Shown here piece after piece: positions 1 through 6,207 of a DNA stretch of 7,335 nt. Source of the DNA: REEB481 sp964586595 (lineage in GTDB: Bacteria; Bacteroidota; Bacteroidia; NS11-12g; UBA955); NCBI GenBank assembly GCA_964586595.1, contig CAZPHB010000040.1, positions 1-7,335 on the forward strand. The letters run 5' to 3'. The notes under the pieces were generated by a model. The model was not told the DNA's origin. It saw nothing but the letters and a program-made list of their open reading frames with translations, and searched no databases. A program made the translations under genes and the position numbers. The number at the start of each line of letters is the position of its first letter. The stretch's first letter is position 1.

Positions 1-76
1 GGTAGTTAAACCGGAACATTTGGAAAAATTATGGATGAGATCATGCTTAGCAATTAACTTTTTGCCACCCTGGAAT

Positions 77-106
77 GGGTGGGGGAATGGGTTTTTGGGG
101 TGGGGG
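77..106 (+). other. G-tract cluster, potential G-quadruplex
   Basis: Five runs of three to five G lie within 30 bases (77-79, 81-85, 89-91, 97-100, 102-106), separated by loops of one to five bases (T, AAT, TTTTT, T). This meets the usual four-tract quadruplex pattern on the plus strand. It stands out in an otherwise AT-rich window. The first two tracts can instead pair with CCACCC at 65-70, so a hairpin and a quadruplex would compete. Any role is unknown. Confidence 0.6.
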
Positions 107-224
107 CGGCAGTAAATACAATGGAAAAGCAAGGCCGAAATCAAAATGCGATGACACTCGAATGACTTACGCCTATACAACCAAATTGGGAGGATTTGAG
201 AAGGTTTGTAGCGGCTATAAATAA

Positions 225-238
225 GTTGTGTACAATGC
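225..238 (+). repeat. Left copy of a 14-bp inverted repeat flanking the three-gene block
   Basis: GTTGTGTACAATGC here is the reverse complement, at 13 of 14 positions, of GCACTGTACACAAC at 6989-7002, which starts the attC-like palindrome. The pair brackets protease, lipoprotein and barrel in opposite orientation. It also forms a near-palindrome with TATACAAC at 174-181 (7 of 8 pairs). In integrons the R' box (GTTRRRY) closing one attC and the R'' box (RYYYAAC) opening the next are complementary in this way, so this could be the R' end of an upstream site. No good inner stem was found, so the interpretation is weak. Confidence 0.35.
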
Positions 239-323
239 TATAAAAGACACGATGGTGCGACAAAGAAGAAACATATTGATAGCCAAAAAAAATTTGGAAA
301 GGCACAAAAAAGAGCCTCCCTGA

Positions 324-368
324 CCTTGAACGGACTTTGAAAAAGAAACTCAACAAAGAGTTTCAAGG
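324..368 (+). repeat. Overlapping inverted repeats upstream of the protease start
   Basis: Two perfect 7-bp stems share bases 362-364 and so exclude each other: GAAACTC/GAGTTTC (345-351/358-364, 6-nt loop) and CCTTGAA/TTCAAGG (324-330/362-368). They lie 40-85 bases before the ATG at 409. A T7 run follows only at 381-387, so this is not a standard terminator. If transcribed it could be a leader structure, but no ligand or regulator is suggested by the sequence. Confidence 0.35.
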
Positions 369-408
369 AATATCAAACAGTTTTTTTGTAAATTTAAATA
401 GTAAAACA

Positions 409-543
409 ATGAAAAAGTTAATACAAAACATAGCAGTTTTAACTCTGACCATTACATTAAACTTCACAGTATTTGGTCAAGGACAAACATTCCTTTCCGA
501 AGTATGGACAAGAGAAGGCGGTGAAATGGCAGTATTTTTGTAA
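409..543 (+). CDS. N-terminal fragment of the split protease (signal peptide)
   Basis: The ATG at 409 starts a 44-residue frame: MKKL, a hydrophobic core (IAVLTLTITLNFTVF), and a likely signal peptidase I site after VFG at residue 23. Export to the periplasm is the first step for T9SS cargo. The frame then meets the left end of the insertion element and stops at the TAA at 541-543, which is part of the terminal inverted repeat. An in-frame ATG at 337 also exists, but starting at 409 gives a clean signal peptide. No Shine-Dalgarno is visible (gtaaaaca before the ATG), which is normal in Bacteroidota. Any product would be a useless exported peptide. Confidence 0.75.
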   Translation: MKKLIQNIAVLTLTITLNFTVFGQGQTFLSEVWTREGGEMAVFL

Positions 544-570
544 TACTCCCCGAAATTTGGACCAGAGGTT
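539..570 (+). repeat. Left terminal inverted repeat of the IS3-family element
   Basis: The outer 12 bases TGTAATACTCCC match the right end exactly, and a second conserved block, TTGGACCA, lies at 19-26 bases from the tip. The in-frame TAA at 541-543 closes the interrupted protease frame. IS3 elements typically end in TG at this side. Confidence 0.9.
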
Positions 571-600
571 TAGTTAAAAAAGAATATAATTTTACTAAAC
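568..600 (+). promoter_or_regulatory. Hairpin just upstream of orfA in the IS leader
   Basis: GTTTAGT (568-574) is perfectly complementary to ACTAAAC (594-600). A further AAAA/TTTT pairing is possible inside with a one-base bulge. The stem ends 3 bases before the orfA ATG at 604. In a transcript reading in from the host gene, the structure would lie directly in front of the start codon and could limit transposase translation, as known for other IS leaders (for example IS10). Its function here is inferred from position. The AT-rich centre (AATATAATTTT) may also hold the orfA promoter. Confidence 0.4.
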
Positions 601-603
601 GAT

Positions 604-921
604 ATGAAAAAACAGACCCGTCGAAAATTTTCGCCTGAATTCAAGGCGAAGGTGGCCATAGAGGCCATAAAGGAACAGCTCACACTTGCTCATTTATCAG
701 AGAAGTTTGAGGTTAATCCTGTAACTATTTCAAAATGGAAATCAGAGTTTCTTGCCAATGCCTCTGCTGCCTTTTCTGCCTCTAAAGATGCTGGCTTGGA
801 AGAATCGACAGTGCCTGTTGAGAAGCTATATGCCCAAATTGGGCAGCTGAAGGTAGAGCTTGACTTTTTAAAAAAAAGTGCCAGGAAATTGGGGATACCA
901 GAGCAAGAATGGAAGCCATAA
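604..921 (+). CDS. IS3-family transposase OrfA (HTH DNA-binding subunit)
   Basis: This 105-residue protein is the normal size for OrfA. An HTH_Tnp_1-type helix-turn-helix occupies about residues 8-50 (FSPEFKAKVAIEA ... VNPVTISKWKSEFL) and binds the terminal repeats. A leucine-zipper-like helix follows (L75, I79, L82, L86, L89), which in the family mediates oligomerisation. Codons 90-91 lie in a run of eight A (870-877). Slipping back one base there joins orfA to orfB, giving the OrfAB transposase of about 377 residues. Alone, OrfA usually acts as a regulator of transposition. The ATG at 604 follows a hairpin by 3 bases, and no clear ribosome binding site is seen. Confidence 0.93.
   Translation: MKKQTRRKFSPEFKAKVAIEAIKEQLTLAHLSEKFEVNPVTISKWKSEFLANASAAFSASKDAGLEESTVPVEKLYAQIGQLKVELDFLKKSARKLGIPEQEWKP
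864..880 (+). promoter_or_regulatory. Programmed -1 frameshift site (A8 run) between orfA and orfB
   Basis: The orfA frame reads TTA AAA AAA AGT, so the heptamer A AAA AAA at 870-876 is correctly phased for -1 slippage. The -1 frame is closed by a TGA at 861-863 and is then open without a stop from 864 through the orfB stop at 1736. The open overlap therefore begins just before the slippery run, as expected for IS3 elements that make a fused OrfAB. A downstream stimulatory structure was not worked out. Confidence 0.8.
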
Positions 922-1736
922 GACGTAAAGGCTGCCGGTTGTCTTTGCGACGCCAGTGTGAATTGCTGTGTGTTTCGCGTAGCTCCCTGTATTATGCCCC
1001 CGTACCAGAAAAGCCAGAAAACCTCGAGATGATGCAACTTATGGATAAGCATTTAACCTTTCATCCTACAGAAGGCGTTATTTCAATGGTAGATCTATTG
1101 CAGAGCAAAGGCTATCAGGTTGGTCCGAAGCGCATCAGGCGACTATTTAAATTGATGGCCTATCAGCCTATTTATCGTCGAAAAAATCTAACGAAAGGTG
1201 CATTAAAGGAGTACATAAAACCCTATTTGTTACGGGGCTTGAAAGTTGACCGGCCAAATCAAGTTTGGTGTACAGATATCACTTACATCCCAATGGATAA
1301 AGGGTTTATGTATATGACGGCCTTTATTGACGTTTATAGCCGAAAGATAATGGGCTGGGGCATTAGCAATAGCATGAGCAAAAAATGGTGTATAGGTGTG
1401 CTAGAGGATGCCATCGTCAAGAACGGCATACCTGAAATCATCAACTCGGATCAGGGAGCACAATATACCTCTGAGGCATGGACATCGGCGCTTCAAGACA
1501 AAGGAATAAAAATTTCCATGGACGGAAAAGGTAGAGCAACCGATAATGCTTGGATAGAGCGATTTTGGAAAAGCTTAAAGTACAACTACATATATCTAAA
1601 CCCTTGCGATACAGGCCTTGAACTCTTTGAAGGAGTTCAGGCCTATATCGAGTACTACCACAGTAAAAAGCATCAGGGTACCAGGAGCACTCCTAATGAG
1701 GCATATTCTAAATTCAAAAAACTCTCAGCCGCTTGA
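909..1736 (+). CDS. IS3-family transposase OrfB (DDE integrase-core subunit)
   Basis: This 275-residue frame overlaps orfA by 13 bp in the -1 frame and is probably made mainly as the C-terminal part of OrfAB. An N-terminal HTH_21-like region (about residues 40-90, ending in GPKRIRRLFKLMAYQPIYRR) precedes an rve/RNase H-like catalytic core. The triad is visible: D123 in VWCTDITYIPM, D181 in INSDQGAQYTS, and E217 in NAWIERFWKSLK. The spacing is D-35-E, as in IS3 and retroviral integrases. The closing YHSKKHQGTRSTPNEAY motif is typical of the family. It cuts and joins the element ends to target DNA. No frameshift or missing residue is seen, so the enzyme looks functional. Confidence 0.95.
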   Translation: MEAIRRKGCRLSLRRQCELLCVSRSSLYYAPVPEKPENLEMMQLMDKHLTFHPTEGVISMVDLLQSKGYQVGPKRIRRLFKLMAYQPIYRRKNLTKGALKEYIKPYLLRGLKVDRPNQVWCTDITYIPMDKGFMYMTAFIDVYSRKIMGWGISNSMSKKWCIGVLEDAIVKNGIPEIINSDQGAQYTSEAWTSALQDKGIKISMDGKGRATDNAWIERFWKSLKYNYIYLNPCDTGLELFEGVQAYIEYYHSKKHQGTRSTPNEAYSKFKKLSAA

Positions 1737-1755
1737 TAAAAATCTTAACTTAGCA

Positions 1756-4700
1756 ATGCCAACTTTTGGTCCAACAATTAGGGAGTATTACATTTACCGA
1801 AATGCAACTACAACTGACAACTATAGAAACGTCTATGTTGCAGGTTCTACTTTGAACACAAATAATAACAATGACATCATCGTTCAAAAGTTTGACCGTG
1901 ACGGAAATTTGCTTTGGCAACAAACCTTTAACGGTGCTGCAAATATGGACGATATGGCAGCCGACATTTTTGTTGACAACAACTACAATGTTTATGTAAC
2001 TGGAACATCCATCCAAAATGCAAACGACAACTTTGACCTCGTTGTACTAAAATACAACAGTAGCGGTGTCTTGCAGTGGACTTACTATTACAACAATGGT
2101 GCTTCCCCTCTGCCTCAAGACGCAGGTACAGCAATTGTTGGAGACAACAATGGTAGCATTTATGTAACAGGTGGTAGTTTTGGCAACAATACAATGTCCG
2201 ACTACGTTACGCTAAGATTAAATTCTTCTAACGGAAATCAAGTTTGGGAGAAACGTTACGATTACGCACAGTTAAATGATGTTGCGAGTCAAATTAGATT
2301 TGATGGAACAAACGTTTATGTATCAGGCGGAAGCCAGATATGTGTTTCTCCAAATCGTTGGGAACTTGCCACAATAGTTTACAATGCTTCAACAGGTACA
2401 GAACTTAACGTAAGAAGAAGCAACGGTAACGCAACAAGTGGAGTTGACGAAGTTTATGACCTTTCCGTTGACAATTCAGGCAACATTTACGTTACAGGTG
2501 CAGTTGTTAATCAAGGTACAGGCTATGACATTAGTGTTTACAAGCTTGATAACCAACTAAACATTATATGGGAAGAACATTTTGACGGATTTGGTGCAGA
2601 CGATAAAGGTTTTGGGGTAAAAACAGATTCTCAAGGAAATGTTTATGTAGCAGGGTTTATTTCCAACCCTAATGAGGGAAAAAATTATGCATTGCTAAAA
2701 TACAATACATCAGGTGTATTGCAATGGTCAAGAGAATTTAACGGACTAGCCAACCTTGACGATGAAGCTATACAACTTGTAATTGATGCGAGCGACAATA
2801 TTTTCGTCACAGGAGCAGCACGCAATACAAATAATTCTGACTATGTTACTCTTGCATATAATCCTAGCGGAGAATTGTTTGCACAAGTTAGCTATAATGG
2901 TCCTCACGGATTAAACGACAAACCAACTGCGATTGCAATTGATTTGGACGGCAATTATATTGTAGTTGGACAAACAGAGGTACAAGGAGGAAATTTTAAA
3001 ACCCGAACTGTTAAGTATGCTCGCTACGAAAAATCATTTGATCCCGTAATGTTAAATGGTGTTGCTTCACACAACAGAGGTGAAGTAATTATTCGTTTTG
3101 ATAGAGATGCAGTCATTCACTCTGCAATTGACAAAAAAGAGTTTGAAGCAGGTACATTGAGGGATTTTGTTACTCAAAACACACTTAACGAGATGAGCAA
3201 TAAATTACAAATGGATGTAAGCCGATTGGAAACCTATAAAATTTTCAGACGAATGACTATAGCCGATACCATTTCGGTAACACGTTTAGGTGATACAATA
3301 AGAATTGATGATTTTTGGGCTACGCTTTCGGTATTCTTCCCTGAAAATTATGACGAACAAACTGTTGCGGATAGTTTGAGTACAATTTCTGATTCAATTA
3401 TTCATTATGCTCACTTGAATGGAATAATTGAAAGACATAACATTCCTAATGACCCTCTGGTTACTATTGAGCAAGCTGGATTAATTCCAACAACATCATT
3501 TCCAAATGCACATATAAGTGTTGAAGATGCTTGGGATATAGAAGTGGGACAATCTCACACAAAAGTTGGTGTTTTCGATGATCCGATATATTGGGCACAC
3601 GAAGACTTTGGAGATGGAACGTACAACGGAAGTAAAATTGAAGGTGGATGGGATTACTATAATAACGTTCACATTTCAGGTGTATTAAGTCCCGGTAGTA
3701 GTCACGGAACTTCGGTGGCAGGTGTAATCGGAGCTTTAAGAAATAATAATACAGGGATTGCTGGTATTGCAGGAGGTGATGTTGATGGTGCTAATAATAC
3801 AGGTGTACAGTTATTCTCAATGGGGATTTTTAGTAGCGGAAATTTTAGTTCTATTACTATAGCTGCTGCTGCAATAGTTGAAGGCGCAACTAATACTGGT
3901 ACATACGGCTATGGTTTAAATATTCAAAATCACTCTTGGGGTGGCCCTCAACCTTATCAGGTTATGCAAGATGCCGTCACCACTTCTTGGAGAAATCATT
4001 GTGTCCTTGTAGTGTCAAGAGGAAATGATGGAAATTCCAATCTGAAATATCCTGCTTGTTATGGCGATATAATGATTCTAAATACAGGAGCTAGTGGTTT
4101 TGATGGGGAGTATAAAAATACTACCAATGGTGATTTATTTACTTCTTGGGCTTCATCCTTTGGTGGAGAAGTTGATTTTGTTGCCCCGGGTTGTACAGAA
4201 TTAGTTACAACTCCATATAACCCAGCATCACCCTATTGGTGGACAAACACGTCTTCCTTGAGTGGATATTATACTTTTACAGGAACCTCTGCTGCTGCTC
4301 CGCACGTTGCAGGTGTAGCGGCCTTGATGTATAGCAAACATCACGTAAATAATGGTGCGCCAAATAACTTAGCTACTGAAGACATTGAATACATCATAGA
4401 AAAAAATGCTACTGATAAGGGGGCAACAGGATACGACCAGTTCAACGGTTGGGGATTAATCAATGCTCACGCTTCATTAGAAAAAGTGAACTACCCATCA
4501 TATTATGTGAAACACGCACCAACTGCTACCCCAACACAGACAACATCTGCCAACATCAATGTTATCGTTGCAAACAATACAGACGGAGTAGCTGCTGGGC
4601 AATATGTTGCAGACCGTGTTCAGATGAACTGGACTTACGTGGATGTACTTCCTTCTCAGCACGAAATTATTGATTGGTGGACATTGGAGGCTAAAACTTA

Positions 4701-5199
4701 CAGAGGAGTTAGTGCAGCCAATCCAATTACTGGGGTGAGATGGATGGATGTTACCCCAAATGTAACGATTGGTGGCAATGCAGCAGTATTCAGTGTTTAC
4801 ACTTTTGCTTGGTGGATAAAAACCAATATGCTTGGTCAAACTATTCACAAATGGATACCAGCAGGAGGGCCGTCTCAACTGCGTTACTCATATTCTCTTC
4901 ACGTGAAAGACAACAGTATTACAGCAATTGATGAAAATACGCTTGAATTGGATGTCAATTTATTCCCCAATCCTGTTAGCGACATCATCAACTTGACAAT
5001 GAATTTTGAAAACGCATCGGATGCACAACTTGAAATAATCGATGCACAGGGCAAAATGATTGCAAACCCAAGTCTTGGATACAAGGTGCAGGGTGAACAT
5101 ACGGTTTCGATTAACGTATCGAATCTTTCGAATGGTTTATATCTTCTAAAGATTACATCAGGTCAAAGTACTGTAACCAAAAGATTTATCAAGCAATGA
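1756..5199 (+). CDS. Remaining S8 protease frame, lacking its signal peptide
   Basis: The protease frame stays open back through the right end of the IS. In-frame ATGs lie at 1696 and 1756, with a TTG at 1618. I chose 1756 because it overlaps orfB (stop 1736) least; the start is uncertain. The frame codes 1147 residues: a few from the IS right end, then the SBBP-type repeats, the S8 catalytic domain (Asp codon 3577, His codon 3703, Asn codon 3928, Ser codon 4288), the beta-rich region, and the T9SS sorting domain ending at 5196. Everything but the signal peptide and the first residues is present. Without Sec export, a product would stay in the cytoplasm, out of reach of T9SS. Expression would need a promoter in the IS or readthrough from orfB. 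Confidence 0.8.
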   Translation: MPTFGPTIREYYIYRNATTTDNYRNVYVAGSTLNTNNNNDIIVQKFDRDGNLLWQQTFNGAANMDDMAADIFVDNNYNVYVTGTSIQNANDNFDLVVLKYNSSGVLQWTYYYNNGASPLPQDAGTAIVGDNNGSIYVTGGSFGNNTMSDYVTLRLNSSNGNQVWEKRYDYAQLNDVASQIRFDGTNVYVSGGSQICVSPNRWELATIVYNASTGTELNVRRSNGNATSGVDEVYDLSVDNSGNIYVTGAVVNQGTGYDISVYKLDNQLNIIWEEHFDGFGADDKGFGVKTDSQGNVYVAGFISNPNEGKNYALLKYNTSGVLQWSREFNGLANLDDEAIQLVIDASDNIFVTGAARNTNNSDYVTLAYNPSGELFAQVSYNGPHGLNDKPTAIAIDLDGNYIVVGQTEVQGGNFKTRTVKYARYEKSFDPVMLNGVASHNRGEVIIRFDRDAVIHSAIDKKEFEAGTLRDFVTQNTLNEMSNKLQMDVSRLETYKIFRRMTIADTISVTRLGDTIRIDDFWATLSVFFPENYDEQTVADSLSTISDSIIHYAHLNGIIERHNIPNDPLVTIEQAGLIPTTSFPNAHISVEDAWDIEVGQSHTKVGVFDDPIYWAHEDFGDGTYNGSKIEGGWDYYNNVHISGVLSPGSSHGTSVAGVIGALRNNNTGIAGIAGGDVDGANNTGVQLFSMGIFSSGNFSSITIAAAAIVEGATNTGTYGYGLNIQNHSWGGPQPYQVMQDAVTTSWRNHCVLVVSRGNDGNSNLKYPACYGDIMILNTGASGFDGEYKNTTNGDLFTSWASSFGGEVDFVAPGCTELVTTPYNPASPYWWTNTSSLSGYYTFTGTSAAAPHVAGVAALMYSKHHVNNGAPNNLATEDIEYIIEKNATDKGATGYDQFNGWGLINAHASLEKVNYPSYYVKHAPTATPTQTTSANINVIVANNTDGVAAGQYVADRVQMNWTYVDVLPSQHEIIDWWTLEAKTYRGVSAANPITGVRWMDVTPNVTIGGNAAVFSVYTFAWWIKTNMLGQTIHKWIPAGGPSQLRYSYSLHVKDNSITAIDENTLELDVNLFPNPVSDIINLTMNFENASDAQLEIIDAQGKMIANPSLGYKVQGEHTVSINVSNLSNGLYLLKITSGQSTVTKRFIKQ
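1761..1792 (-). repeat. Right terminal inverted repeat of the IS3-family element
   Basis: Read on the minus strand it gives TGTAATACTCCC and then TTGGACCA, matching the left end at 25 of 32 positions. It ends in CA at 1791-1792 and is followed by TTT (1793-1795), the copied target bases also found at 536-538. The protease frame crosses it without a stop. Confidence 0.9.
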
Positions 5200-6194
5200 G
5201 AACTTTGATTCTTAACTTATACACAGGTGGCAAGTTTGCCACCTGTGTATTATTTTTTTCTGCTTCAATATTTCTAATGACGGGTTGCAAAAAAGACTTA
5301 GATATAGTTGAAAGCCCAATTGAAAATGAAGGAGAGTGTACTCCCATTCTCCCTTGCAATCAAGTTACTATTGGTGGCGGATACACGTATATTTATGACC
5401 CTAATAGTACAACCACGCCATTCTTTAATCCAAACAACGATAATGAATTTTTATTCGTTTCACCCTGTACTGAAAACAACAACAAAAAATGTATCAAAAT
5501 ATTTAATCTGCAAACTAGAAATACTATTAGCATTTATACTGGGAGCTTGTATTATGCTCCACGATGGGGTAAAAACGATTGGATATTGTTTTGCCAGGAC
5601 GATAAGAATATATATAAAATGAAAAGCAATGGAGATAGCTTGACAAAGTTGACGAATTTAAATAATTTACATCATCCTATATGGAATTACGATGGTACAA
5701 AGTTTTTAGCATTTACCGAAGCTTCAAATTTATTCTCGCTTCTTTTTGATAAGAACGGGAATATTTTGGATACTATATATTTTGGCCAAACAAATAATTC
5801 TAATTTCCAAAATCCCAATTACATAGTAAGTAATATTTATCAAAACATTTCATTTTTTAATTTGAATACTAATAACATCGAATTCAATTATGATTATTCC
5901 GAATTAAATTCGACTATGTGGGGAAGTATATTTTGGCTGAATAATACCACTGTTATTTATAGCAACATTAATGGACTAAACAGGCTAAGTATCCCAGACT
6001 TATCAAATCAAAATTTCAAGAAAAGTTGCAATTCTAAGATTTATCAATGGGGAGACATAAATAGTAGTAAAACCAAAATGATCTGGTCAAGAGGCAATTA
6101 CACACAAATTGATGAATGCACATTGGAATTTAAAAGCAGAATTTACTTAATGGATATTGATGGTAATAATGAACAAGAAATTGATTTAAATTAA
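5196..6194 (+). CDS. Predicted lipoprotein with TolB/PD40-like propeller repeats
   Basis: The start ATG overlaps the protease stop as ATGA, so translation is probably coupled. The 332-residue product has a hydrophobic stretch (CVLFFSASIFLMTG) ending at a lipobox-like MTGC, with Cys31 as the likely lipidated residue. The next residues, KKDLD, are charged, resembling export signals that send Bacteroidota lipoproteins to the cell surface. From about residue 80 there are propeller-type strands: APRWGKNDWILF ... IYKMKSNGD, HPIWNYDGTKFLAF, and a final IYLMDIDGNNEQEIDLN, as in TolB/PD40 domains. No catalytic motif is seen. It may bind or hold the protease or its target at the outer membrane, but this is inferred only from context. 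No other start lies between the internal hairpin and the lipobox, so 5196 is the only workable start. It was not recognised as a named protein. Confidence 0.8.
   Translation: MRTLILNLYTGGKFATCVLFFSASIFLMTGCKKDLDIVESPIENEGECTPILPCNQVTIGGGYTYIYDPNSTTTPFFNPNNDNEFLFVSPCTENNNKKCIKIFNLQTRNTISIYTGSLYYAPRWGKNDWILFCQDDKNIYKMKSNGDSLTKLTNLNNLHHPIWNYDGTKFLAFTEASNLFSLLFDKNGNILDTIYFGQTNNSNFQNPNYIVSNIYQNISFFNLNTNNIEFNYDYSELNSTMWGSIFWLNNTTVIYSNINGLNRLSIPDLSNQNFKKSCNSKIYQWGDINSSKTKMIWSRGNYTQIDECTLEFKSRIYLMDIDGNNEQEIDLN
5219..5259 (+). terminator. Terminator-like hairpin inside the lipoprotein signal-peptide codons
   Basis: ATACACAGGTGGCAA (5219-5233) and TTGCCACCTGTGTAT (5236-5250) are perfectly complementary over 15 bp, with GT between them. 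With a realistic loop this is a 13-bp stem and the six-base loop AAGTTT. A T7 tract follows at 5253-5259. This is the form of an intrinsic terminator, placed 20 bases after the protease stop, yet it lies within the coding part of the next gene. It may end most protease transcripts and act as an attenuator. Ribosomes re-starting at the ATGA overlap could open the stem and let transcription pass. Confidence 0.75.
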
Positions 6195-6207
6195 ATTCAA
6201 CATCACT

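Larger units (their letters stand above)
1..408. other. Upstream region without a convincing gene
   Basis: No frame here gives a recognisable protein. A plus-strand frame is open from base 2 to the TAA at 113-115 and could be the tail of an upstream gene, but its tryptophan- and glycine-rich end is only the translation of a G-rich tract. The region holds the G-tracts at 77-106, a CCACCC/GGGTGG inverted repeat (65-70/77-82), the near-palindrome TATACAAC/GTTGTGTA (174-181/225-232), and two overlapping inverted repeats before the protease start. No exact TAnnTTTG promoter was found upstream of 409. The nearest candidate is a weak TTTTTTTG at 381-388, so the protease promoter is not settled. Confidence 0.6.
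539..1792 (+). mobile_element. IS3-family insertion sequence, complete, 1254 bp
   Basis: The element begins TGTAATACTCCC and ends GGGAGTATTACA. Its terminal inverted repeats (539-570 and 1761-1792) match at 25 of 32 positions, including a perfect outer 12 bp and an inner TTGGACCA block. TTT stands on both sides (536-538 and 1793-1795), a 3-bp target duplication as is usual for IS3 elements. It carries two overlapping transposase frames, with orfB in the -1 frame, and the DDE triad is intact, so it looks potentially active. The near-perfect state of ends, duplication and host reading frame suggests recent insertion. The subgroup and ISfinder name cannot be given from inspection. Confidence 0.95.
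409..5199 (+). pseudogene. IS-interrupted gene for a T9SS-exported S8 (subtilisin-like) protease
   Basis: This is a single gene split after the first base of codon 44. Deleting 539-1792 and one TTT copy joins T538 to AC at 1796-1797 as a Tyr codon and leaves an open frame of 1177 codons. Restored order: signal peptide (1-23); about eight SBBP-type repeats with a recurring [N/S]-[V/I]-Y-V-[A/T/S]-G core (about 45-455); a linker or propeptide-like region (about 460-625); the S8 domain with catalytic D638, H680 (SHGTS), oxyanion N755 (NHSWGG) and S875 (GTSAAAPH); a beta-rich region (about 950-1080); and a type A T9SS sorting domain over the last 80 or so residues (LFPNPVSD ... NLSNGLYLLKI ... 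KRFIKQ). The first repeat spans the junction, with EVWTREGG upstream and NVYVAGST downstream, which supports the reconstruction. The protein should cross the outer membrane through T9SS and act at the surface or outside; its substrate is unknown. As it stands the gene should not yield an exported enzyme. Confidence 0.9.

Noticed and set aside
2..115. Open plus-strand frame at the window edge, possibly the end of an upstream gene
   Set aside because: The last third is only the translation of the G-rich tract and the rest matches nothing I recognise; too short to support a gene call.
174..232. Short second attC-like site (TATACAAC ... GTTGTGTA, 59 bp)
   Set aside because: The outer boxes pair at 7 of 8 positions, but the inner bases next to them do not form the stem an attC needs.
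141..356. 71-codon minus-strand frame in the upstream region
   Set aside because: No recognisable domain, biased composition, and it overlaps the leader repeats of the protease gene; most likely a chance frame.
690..1052. 120-codon minus-strand frame across orfA and orfB
   Set aside because: It is opposite two clear transposase frames and shows no domain of its own.
1733..1768. Possible outward promoter in the IS right end (AACTTTTG at 1761-1768)
   Set aside because: The -7-like box has a mismatch and no TTTG lies at 19-21 bp upstream; not strong enough to call.
4498..4878. 126-codon minus-strand frame within the protease gene
   Set aside because: It is antisense to a well-supported protein-coding region, is cysteine- and serine-rich without domain features, and is a shadow of the coding strand.
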